Of a DNA stretch of 13,790 nucleotides, positions 8,279-13,259 are shown piece after piece. Within the stretch, counting starts at the first letter, position 1. Every line of letters begins with the position of its first letter. A program made the position numbers and the translations under genes. The notes under the pieces are model-generated. The model saw only the letters and a program-made list of their open reading frames with translations, searched no databases and was not told the origin of the DNA. Source of the stretch: a bacterium. GTDB lineage: Bacteria > Blakebacterota > Blakebacteria > Blakebacterales > Blakebacteraceae. The stretch is taken from NCBI GenBank assembly GCA_025774205.1, contig JALGWK010000060.1, positions 1 through 13,790 on the forward strand, in the 5' to 3' direction.

Positions 8279-8971
8279 CTATACGTCCGCGTCCGTACGT
8301 CTCCGCCAGATAGTGGAAGAACGCCTGCCCGCCCTTGTAGGCGAGAAATCCCCCGTAGATTTCGTCCAGGGGCGGAGCGGCAGACTGCCGGTCTGGGCCT
8401 GATTGATAAGGGCCGTTATGCCGGTGCCGTACAGCATGGCCATCGATACGGCGTGAACCAGTTCGTGATGGAGGACGTGACGGAAATCACGGTACGAGCC
8501 CTGGAAGGGAACCACGATCCGGTGTTTCAGGTACTCGGTGAAGCCCCCGACTCCCTCCGGGAGGATGTTCGGGATCACGTTGGTCTGCTGGAAGTCGTTG
8601 TGTGAGTTGTAGAGGATGACCGGGATCCGGTGGCTCAGGTCGAAGCGGAACTCCCGGCGGAGTTCGTCGTAGGCGAGTTCGGAGGAGACTGCCGCGAATT
8701 CGGCGATCTCCTGCCCCTCCTGGTGGTAGTAGATATCGAAGTGTTCAGTCTGGAAGACAGACCACTCGAAGTTGCGATACTGGACCTTGTTCTGCCCGAA
8801 CCAGGCATCCTGGGCCCGGATGGGCAGCACGAGCGTCACAGAGGTCATGAATGCCAGTATGGTGACCGTCGCGGCGGATCGTCCAGCTGACCTGATCTTA
8901 TTGACAGCGGCGCTGTCGCCGGTCGACACTGCAGCTGTTGCGGGAGCCGTTACGACAGAAAGGGCATGCAT
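8279..8971 (-). CDS. Peptidase-MA-like N-terminal part of the broken propeller/barrel protein
   Basis: This is the front part of the gene continued at 5889-8381. From ATG 8971 there is a leader with a hydrophobic segment (ATVTILAFMTSVTLVLPIRA, followed by QDAWFG), which I read as a signal peptide cleaved after IRA. Next come WSVFQTEHFDIYYHQEGQE, IPVILYNSHNDFQQTNVI, GGFTEYLKHRIVVPF and HVLHHELVHAVSMAM. HELVH at residues 169-173 is a zinc-peptidase HExxH motif. In relatives I remember, LPLW(F/M)xEGxAEY follows and supplies the third ligand. Here the frame reads TGSLPL and then leaves the family sequence (RPWTKS...), ending at 8279. The family sequence resumes in another frame as APPLDEIYGGFLAYKGGQ. 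The EG(L/M)AEY segment is absent from all frames, so more than one base is missing. GTG 8929 is an alternative start. Neither start has a clear Shine-Dalgarno. Confidence 0.75.
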   Translation of the reverse strand: MHALSVVTAPATAAVSTGDSAAVNKIRSAGRSAATVTILAFMTSVTLVLPIRAQDAWFGQNKVQYRNFEWSVFQTEHFDIYYHQEGQEIAEFAAVSSELAYDELRREFRFDLSHRIPVILYNSHNDFQQTNVIPNILPEGVGGFTEYLKHRIVVPFQGSYRDFRHVLHHELVHAVSMAMLYGTGITALINQAQTGSLPLRPWTKSTGDFSPTRAGRRSSTIWRRRTDADV

Positions 8972-8973
8972 CG

Positions 8974-9324
8974 ATGCGTCAGAGAGCCGGCTGCATATCA
9001 ATCCTCTGTCTGCTGACCGCGTGCACCGGTAATTCAAAGCTCCCCGCACCCGATCCGACCCTGGTGCAGATTTACTGCGATCTGGCGCTTCTGGCGGGAG
9101 ATGAGGGGCCGGCCGCCTCCGATTCGACACGCAGCGCGGTTTTCGAGAGCTACGGCTATACCCAGGAATCGTATGAAGGCGCCCTGCAGCCATATCAGGA
9201 TGATCCCCGCAGCTGGATCCGGTTCTTCCAGGCTGTTTCAGATTCGATCGAAATCCGCACCAGCTCACGCCCCCATCATCGATCCGATCAATCAGGGGGC
9301 TGGTCGTCGTACCAGACCTCATAG
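8974..9324 (+). CDS. Small lipoprotein, DUF4296-like
   Basis: This is a 116-residue predicted lipoprotein. ATG 8974 follows AAAGGG by about 9 bases. The signal sequence is MRQRAGCISILCLLTAC, with lipobox LTAC and Cys17 lipidated. After a short linker, PDPTLVQIYCDLALLAGDEG and RSAVFESYGYTQESYEGALQ, then YQDDPRSWIRFFQAVSDSIE, match the layout of DUF4296: a D-L-x-L-A helix, a Y/F-G-x-T-xE-x-(F/Y) helix, then a P-x-x-(W/L)-xx-(I/F) helix. That domain is common as single lipoproteins in Bacteroidota and relatives, with no known function. The assignment is from memory of the pattern and moderately sure. The gene starts 2 bases from the possible ATG of the divergent minus-strand gene, and its last 37 bases overlap the 3' end of the convergent GH99-like gene. 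The C-terminal tail (RTSSRPHHRSDQSGG...) falls mostly in that overlap and looks low in structure. Confidence 0.7.
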   Translation: MRQRAGCISILCLLTACTGNSKLPAPDPTLVQIYCDLALLAGDEGPAASDSTRSAVFESYGYTQESYEGALQPYQDDPRSWIRFFQAVSDSIEIRTSSRPHHRSDQSGGWSSYQTS

Positions 9325-10481
9325 ATCGCGCCGAGCATTATCCCCGTGCCCTTGTTCAGCATCGTAGCCTCAACATACCGGTTCAGATATGGGAAGTAGC
9401 GGATCCCACCCGTGTACGTCACCGGCAGAACAGTCCCGGCCACGTCATTGTTGTCCGCCACGATCTCTATCTGGGTGTCACGCTGCCAGTCATTGAAGGA
9501 ATTGAGCAACACGATGGCGGGATCACTGACCCGGGCGTTGGCGATCTGCCAGGCCTGCGCATATGTGCCTCCGACGGGACTTAGTGTGCTCGTCCATTCC
9601 CGGGAGATGATAGGCCGGACGATACCGGAACCGACCCGGTCGTTGTATCCGGGCATGACGCTCGGAATGAGGGGGATCGGTTCGGCAAGTTCGGAAATGA
9701 CTGTTTCGTACTGCTGCCAGAGTTGTGAGAGATCTTCAAGGTAACCGGTTCCGGCCGGATAGCCGTCATGGGCGCCAAGCAGTGCCAGGTCGATACCCGT
9801 GATGGCATCCATGGCACCGATCCTGCTCCTGTCAGGCTGGGCGACGGAGCCCCAGATGATCTCATCCCCGACAAGGTAGATATCCTCGCCTCCGGTCGAA
9901 TCGGCGTAGCTGAACCGCAGCGCGTTCAGAGCTGTCCGGGCATCCCCCATAATCTTGCGGCTCTGGCGGAGGAATACGACCGGTGTACCGTTGATGTGGA
10001 GATAGTTTGAGCGGGAGAAGAAATGGTCTTCGAACCAGAGCAGGTGGCTCAGAAGCGAGTCCCTGGCTGCCAGGCTCAGGCTGAAGGAGTCGACGTCGGG
10101 ATCACCCGCCAGAATCGTGGGTGTCTCGTAGAGGATGCACCACGACATGTCGTCAAAGGAGGATTCCTCCAGTACATGGTCCTTCAGGGTAGCGTGTCCC
10201 CAGCTGCCGGGACCGCGCCAGGGAACGGCGAAGAAGTCGATCCCCGCCTGCTGGGCCCATTCAACGTGGGCCTGGATAATTCCTGAGTTCCTGCTTGAGT
10301 ATTCACCCAGCAGCGGATGCTGCTCAGGTGTGAGGCGTATCCTCAGGTAGCTGCCGGCCCAGTTCCGGTTGTTCCCGTAGCCCCCACCGTTGGTGATGCC
10401 GCCATTGCACGCTGCCGTGAGTGTCAGCAGCGTAATCCCGAAGATGATCGGGGATATCCAGCTCCGTATTGCTCTGTCCAA
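9288..10481 (-). CDS. Lipoprotein with glycoside hydrolase family 99-like domain
   Basis: This is a 397-residue predicted lipoprotein. I chose TTG 10481-10479 as the start: AGGTGGAGG ends 4 bases upstream, and it gives a compact signal sequence (MDRAIRSWISPIIFGITLLT, then LTAAC) with Cys25 as the lipid site. The frame stays open to ATG 10691, but those extra 70 residues would bury the signal. The domain begins around EQHPLLGEYSSR (53-64), followed by HVEWAQQAGIDFFAVPWRGPGS. This 'wait for the stranger at A-G-I-D-F-F' pattern is characteristic of GH99 and GH99-like (WbsX-related) TIM barrels. Near the end NSFNDWQRDTQIE (327-339) occupies the place of the usual WNEWxEGTQIEP. GH99 enzymes act on alpha-mannosides; here the substrate is unknown, and the altered motif may mean another activity. 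The location is probably the periplasm or cell surface. The gene stands alone and converges on the DUF4296-like gene. Confidence 0.78.
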   Translation of the reverse strand: MDRAIRSWISPIIFGITLLTLTAACNGGITNGGGYGNNRNWAGSYLRIRLTPEQHPLLGEYSSRNSGIIQAHVEWAQQAGIDFFAVPWRGPGSWGHATLKDHVLEESSFDDMSWCILYETPTILAGDPDVDSFSLSLAARDSLLSHLLWFEDHFFSRSNYLHINGTPVVFLRQSRKIMGDARTALNALRFSYADSTGGEDIYLVGDEIIWGSVAQPDRSRIGAMDAITGIDLALLGAHDGYPAGTGYLEDLSQLWQQYETVISELAEPIPLIPSVMPGYNDRVGSGIVRPIISREWTSTLSPVGGTYAQAWQIANARVSDPAIVLLNSFNDWQRDTQIEIVADNNDVAGTVLPVTYTGGIRYFPYLNRYVEATMLNKGTGIMLGAIYEVWYDDQPPD

Positions 10482-10696
10482 GAGACCTCCACCTGCTGAG
10501 GCAGAATTAGATGCTGTAAAAGCCGCTCTCCGTTCCAGAAGAACATGGTACGGTGTTTTCCTGTCTGAATCGAGCAAAGAGCGAATCTGCCCCTGTCTGT
10601 GAAGGTAGTACGTATGTGGTCGTTCCCCGTTCACAGACATGCCTGGAAGACGTTTCAGAGGTCCTGGCATCAAGCTCTGAGGCCGGGACATTCGGC

Positions 10697-10726
10697 TTGA
10701 CCGCGACGCACATTCAACGATCTTAT
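10697..10726 (+). promoter_or_regulatory. Putative sigma70-type promoter of tRNA-Ala
   Basis: TTGACC (10697-10702, 5 of 6 to consensus) and TCTTAT (10721-10726, 4 of 6) are separated by 18 bases. The expected transcription start is about 10733, some 14 bases before the mature tRNA. Position and spacing fit a tRNA promoter; the call rests on sequence only. Confidence 0.5.
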
Positions 10727-10727
10727 G

Positions 10728-10741
10728 GTTCCTGCAGGAAC
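10728..10741. repeat. Perfect 14-base palindrome in the tRNA leader
   Basis: GTTCCTGCAGGAAC is a perfect inverted repeat beginning one base after the -10 element and ending 5 bases before the tRNA. It spans the expected start of transcription. It could be an operator for a dimeric repressor, a leader hairpin influencing 5' processing, or chance. Confidence 0.4.
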
Positions 10742-10746
10742 AACGT

Positions 10747-10822
10747 GGGGCCTTAGCTCAGATGGGAGAGCGCCTGACTGGCAGTCAGGAGGTCAGGGGT
10801 TCGATCCCCCTAGGCTCCACCA
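10747..10822 (+). tRNA. tRNA-Ala (anticodon GGC)
   Basis: This is a full 76-base cloverleaf with an encoded CCA end. The acceptor stem GGGGCCT/AGGCTCC contains G3-U70, the alanine identity pair. The D arm is GCTC/GAGC, and the anticodon stem CCTGA/TCAGG encloses loop CTGGCAG with anticodon GGC (reads GCC and GCU). The T arm is AGGGG-TTCGATC-CCCCT, the discriminator is A at 10819 and CCA is at 10820-10822. It sits alone between the GH99-like gene and the AT-richer stretch. tRNA 3' ends are common integration sites, but I see no second copy of its 3' end in the window and no integrase. Confidence 0.97.
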
Positions 10823-10832
10823 CCAAAATAAA

Positions 10833-10854
10833 GGGGTGGCATAGGAACCGCCCC
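10833..10854 (+). terminator. GC-rich hairpin after tRNA-Ala (possible terminator)
   Basis: GGGGTGG (10833-10839) can pair with CCGCCCC (10848-10854), 7 pairs including one G-U, around the 8-base loop CATAGGAA. It lies 10 bases after the tRNA CCA. It lacks the following T run of an intrinsic terminator, so it may only shape the tRNA 3' end. In the remaining gene-free bases up to 11153 I see only the promoter and palindrome listed separately. Confidence 0.35.
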
Positions 10855-11020
10855 CCAGGCCAGACCGCGCCTAGCGCTGCCCCGCCCTGTCACACCCCGC
10901 CATGCCTCGCCTCTGTTATTCTCCCGCCAATCTCTCACCACCTACGGGGTGTGCTCTACCTATCACTCCTTCTGTAACACAGGTGCTACTGCGGTTAGCT
11001 CAATCGCTGCTGGCTACTAT

Positions 11021-11049
11021 TTGAATTGTTCGCGGGGCAGTCTTCTAAT
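11021..11049 (+). promoter_or_regulatory. Putative sigma70-type promoter for the 11154 lipoprotein gene
   Basis: TTGAAT (11021-11026, 4 of 6) and TCTAAT (11044-11049, 5 of 6) are separated by exactly 17 bases. The predicted start near 11056 leaves a leader of about 100 bases before the ATG at 11154, long for a small gene and containing the palindrome at 11072-11081. Confidence 0.4.
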
Positions 11050-11071
11050 CCATGATCTGCAACGAATTAGA

Positions 11072-11081
11072 GATAATTATC
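11072..11081. promoter_or_regulatory. GATAATTATC palindrome, possible operator
   Basis: This perfect 10-base palindrome lies about 16 bases downstream of the predicted transcription start and is followed by GCG. A near-identical site, GATAAATTATC at 12179-12189, lies on the -10 element of the facing promoter in the same AT-rich stretch. On the minus strand that site reads GATAATTTATC followed by GGCG. Two such sites at two promoters hint at a shared regulator; ten-base AT-rich palindromes also arise by chance. Confidence 0.3.
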
Positions 11082-11153
11082 GCGTTCGTGCCCCCCTCAA
11101 TCCCTTCTGGCACGTATTCTGCGTTAATAAGTCTGTAACTAGGAGGTGAGATC

Positions 11154-11555
11154 ATGCTGAAGCGAACCATTACAATAGCCGTAGCCTGTGCCCTGCTGTT
11201 CCAGGTTTGTGGGTGTGCAGCCATGAGGAAGATTCAACCGGACAAAATGAATGACGATACTTTTTACCGACACATCACTATAACAACAGTCAACAGACAT
11301 GTAATGGATCGCTACAAAGTCGCAGTAAAGACGGATTCAAGTACAGTGTACTTAGAGTACAAAAATGGAGAGCATGAAGAGATGCCCGTTTCGAATGTTA
11401 GGCAAATTCGGGTAATGAGGTTCAGCCCGGTAAAGACAGTAGCAAGCGTTGCGCTTTTAGCGACAATTACTGGAATAGCCGTTACAGCCATAGCTGATTT
11501 TTTTTGGTCGTTAGATTGTTGTCTCGAAGGGGTGATTCTCTTTGGGGGTGGCTAA
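11154..11555 (+). CDS. Small hypothetical lipoprotein with a second hydrophobic segment
   Basis: I do not recognise this 133-residue protein. The start is firm: AGGAGGTG lies about 5 bases before the ATG. The signal sequence MLKRTITIAVACALLFQVC ends in the lipobox-like VCGC, with Cys21 as the likely lipid site. The body (about 35-90) is short beta-strands in the pattern YKVAVKTDSSTVYLEYKNG, then MPVSNVRQIRV. This recalls small lipoproteins that carry one 'treat X as Y, see location Z' type beta module, but no family can be named. A hydrophobic stretch at about 94-117 (VASVALLATITGIAVTAIAD) could be a membrane segment or glycine-rich hairpin. The tail has two adjacent cysteines (DCCLEG). A run of eight T at 11499-11506 makes the last 18 residues sensitive to an indel. 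Codon use is AT-richer than in the flanking large genes. Confidence 0.72.
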   Translation: MLKRTITIAVACALLFQVCGCAAMRKIQPDKMNDDTFYRHITITTVNRHVMDRYKVAVKTDSSTVYLEYKNGEHEEMPVSNVRQIRVMRFSPVKTVASVALLATITGIAVTAIADFFWSLDCCLEGVILFGGG

Positions 11556-11567
11556 GCATATGCAGCA

Positions 11568-11595
11568 GGGGCGGCCGCTGTCCGACGACCGCCCC
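11568..11595. terminator. GC-rich hairpin between convergent genes
   Basis: GGGGCGG (11568-11574) pairs perfectly with CCGCCCC (11589-11595) around 14 bases. GCAGC (11562-11566) and GCTGC (11600-11604) can extend the stem after a small bulge. It lies 12 bases after the plus-strand stop and 42 bases after the minus-strand stop at 11638, so it could terminate or stabilise both transcripts. Neither side has a T run. Confidence 0.4.
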
Positions 11596-11637
11596 GACCG
11601 CTGCGCAGGGATACCGGCCCCGCGCCTTACCGATGTA

Positions 11638-11841
11638 CTACTTCACCGATACCGTCCCCTCGACAAACAGAGTAAACACTCCCGTTGCGCCAGTGGTAGC
11701 CGTCCCGTTGAACACGGACAGATCTTCGCCCGCTGTGCCGAATGAACTGGTCTGACTGACCGGCAGATTAATCGGGTTAGACAGGATCGCGAGGTTCTCG
11801 GGGACAAAGTTGTTTTTCCGCACTATATCTCGAATGATCAC
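11638..11841 (-). CDS. Hypothetical 67-residue protein, overlapping the upstream small gene
   Basis: I do not recognise this product. It starts at GTG 11841-11839, which shares bases with the TGA (11840-11838) of the gene before it; such a 4-base GTGA overlap usually means translation by re-initiation. The N-terminal third (VIIRDIVRKNNFVPENLAIL) looks helical or extended; the rest is rich in T, G, S and V (GTATTGATGVFTLFVEGTVS) and predicts beta-strands. There is no signal peptide, no cysteine and no obvious catalytic motif. Together with its partner it resembles small beta-sandwich structural proteins, but that is only an impression. Its existence depends on the overlap arrangement and the open frame, so confidence is moderate. 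Confidence 0.5.
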   Translation of the reverse strand: MIIRDIVRKNNFVPENLAILSNPINLPVSQTSSFGTAGEDLSVFNGTATTGATGVFTLFVEGTVSVK

Positions 11842-12137
11842 CCCTCAACCACATTGATGTATTTAGACCCACTTTTACTATTAGCAAAGGTACACTTATC
11901 AACGTAAATGGAGATTCCAGTTTGTCCTGCTTCAGCACCGAATGCGTGTATTTCGAAAGAAACCAGCTGAACAGATCCCTGAGAAACCCATATACTCGGT
12001 TCGTTGCAGTATATCCGTATCCTGTGCCATCCAGAATCGGGCGCGGTTCCGGTTATCGTAACTGTTGCCCTTGAAGTATCGTCTCCATTTTCCAGCTGTT
12101 GGGACTCGAGTGATATTTCACTGATTGTAATTGCCAT
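11838..12137 (-). CDS. Hypothetical 99-residue beta-rich protein
   Basis: This is an unrecognised protein. It starts at ATG 12137 with GGGAG about 7 bases upstream, and a good promoter-like sequence precedes it (12184-12211). The sequence alternates polar and hydrophobic residues in strands: MAITISEISLESQQLENG, SRATVTITGTAP, WHRIRIYCNEPSIWVSQG, VQLVSFEIHAFGAEAGQ, TGISIYVDKCTF. This suggests a single beta-sandwich or jelly-roll-like domain. It has two cysteines (in IYCNE and DKCTF) and no signal peptide, so a cytosolic or assembled structural role is possible. It is the first gene of a two-gene unit with the 67-residue protein. Base composition is visibly AT-richer than in the large envelope genes, consistent with recent acquisition, although no mobility gene is nearby. 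Confidence 0.6.
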   Translation of the reverse strand: MAITISEISLESQQLENGDDTSRATVTITGTAPDSGWHRIRIYCNEPSIWVSQGSVQLVSFEIHAFGAEAGQTGISIYVDKCTFANSKSGSKYINVVEG

Positions 12138-12183
12138 TATCGTCTCCCAGACTGAGACAAATGAGACATACTAACGCCGATAA

Positions 12184-12211
12184 ATTATCATGGACTTATA
12201 AATCCCGTCAA
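12184..12211 (-). promoter_or_regulatory. Putative sigma70-type promoter of the two small beta-rich genes
   Basis: On the minus strand TTGACG (12211-12206, 5 of 6) and GATAAT (12189-12184, 5 of 6) are separated by 16 bases. The expected start is about 12177, giving a 40-base leader before ATG 12137. The -10 element is part of the imperfect palindrome GATAAATTATC (12179-12189, plus-strand reading), so a protein bound there would block the promoter. Confidence 0.5.
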
Positions 12212-12230
12212 TCGTGCCGGCAGGCGGCTA

Positions 12231-13107
12231 TCATTGAACCTCCTGAGGTCGTATCTGGAGCAAGGCGGCGGACAGGCCAGTAATGGTGAAACGGTAGATA
12301 TGCTGCTTATCGGGCTGAGAGACCGTGATCGTGATCGTCCCCGCCGTTCCGGCCATGGCGGTGATGATGTCCGCAGTCTGACCGGCGATGGTGGCTGAAG
12401 AATGATCCTCTGAAAGTTCGCTCGTAGTTGTACTGATCGCCTCCATCAAATCCGATGAGCAGGTCTATCCCATCAGTGTCTGATTGGATCTCAAAGCCGG
12501 GCTTGAGGGATATCTCCAGCGAGCCATCCCGATATTGCCATGACAGAATCCCGACACTGTCGTCGGCAGTATTGTTGGATCGAACCGAGACGCGTCCCTC
12601 AGAGTGGATGAAACCCTCTACCATGTCAGAGATCGAATCTGCGCTCACCAGGTACCCTGTCATGAGGCCCGACATGCTGAATGTGTAGGTATGCGGCATA
12701 CCGGTGCTGTCAAACGCTTCGATCACAACCCTGTCTGCGTCGTAAGCCTCCAGGGTGAATCTGTTGTTCGCCACAACCGGCAGGAATATGGCTGTTCCTT
12801 CCGTGTTCGGGTTCCATTCATTCTCGACTGGCTCATTGTCGTCGAATGTCCAGATAACCCGGACGGGATCATCACCCAGGTATTCATCCGCACGGAGATA
12901 GATCTGGACCGAAGCGCCGGACATCATCCAGGCAAGTTGACCGGTGCGATCTGTCGTCGGCTCCGTTTCAAAGGTGAAGATGATACTTGAGTTCAGATCG
13001 GTGACCGGGTCGCTTCTCTCCTGATAGATAAAATCCCGGAAGCCCTGGGTCTGTTGCTGGATGCCGACCGGCATACAGAGCAGGATCGCGATCAGTGCCG
13101 TATTCAT
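12231..13107 (-). pseudogene. Exported two-domain beta-rich protein with a +1 frame break near 12420
   Basis: Read as one gene, this gives about 291 residues plus one surplus base. ATG 13107 has GGAGAG 7 bases upstream (ATG 13113 is the alternative) and begins MNTALIAILLCMPVGIQQQ, a short hydrophobic leader without basic residues, so export is likely but not certain. Two similar units follow. The first ends VVIEAFDSTGMPHTYTFSMS, then GLMTGYLV. The second begins VGILSWQYRDGSLEISLKPG and should end ITITVSQPDKQHIYRFTITG, then LSAALLQI, but that end lies in the next frame. The first frame runs through LLIGFDGGDQYNYE and then becomes an unlikely His/Arg-rich tail (HHRRSDCGHHHRHGRNGG) ending at 12307. 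Skipping one base at about 12420 restores the domain to the TGA at 12231. This is either a sequencing indel, a degraded gene or, less likely, programmed +1 frameshifting. No known family recognised. Confidence 0.65.
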
Positions 13108-13167
13108 GCCCATTCTCTCCGATAATCCGATGGTGTGGTCGCAGAGGATCTGTTGTTCCCCGCACAA

Positions 13168-13196
13168 ATATTACTTTCTGATGGCACGCCATCCAA
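13168..13196 (-). promoter_or_regulatory. Weak promoter-like sequence with internal palindrome
   Basis: On the minus strand TTGGAT (13196-13191) and TAATAT (13173-13168) are 17 bases apart, with 3 of 6 and 4 of 6 matches. The perfect inverted repeat GATGGC-AC-GCCATC (13180-13193) fills the -35 edge and most of the spacer, a typical operator position. It could instead be a stem ending the upstream GWxTD-like transcript, but no T run follows. Confidence 0.3.
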
Positions 13197-13259
13197 CTGC
13201 CCATGAATAGACCTTGAAGTCTACTCTTGTGCCGCTTCCCTGGTAAGGCTGCCACGCCC

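Noticed and set aside
7881-8402. Open frame of 173 codons on the plus strand
   Set aside because: It is antisense to the propeller region and the broken junction. The minus strand carries clear family sequence there.
10482-10691. 70-codon N-terminal extension of the GH99-like lipoprotein to ATG 10691
   Set aside because: It would bury the signal sequence and lipobox; TTG 10481 has a strong Shine-Dalgarno and gives a normal lipoprotein start.
10762-10977. Open frame of 71 codons beginning inside tRNA-Ala
   Set aside because: It starts within the tRNA and continues into proline- and serine-rich shadow sequence with no ribosome-binding site.
10747-11153. tRNA-adjacent integration site
   Set aside because: No second copy of the tRNA 3' end and no integrase gene were found in the window, so no attachment site can be claimed.
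13208-13223. Inverted repeat TAGAC-CTTGAA-GTCTA as a terminator for the GWxTD-like gene
   Set aside because: A 5-base, AT-containing stem without a T run is too weak to call.
12968-13255. Open frame of 95 codons on the minus strand
   Set aside because: It overlaps the start of the two-domain gene in another frame, crosses the putative promoter and palindrome, and has no protein features.
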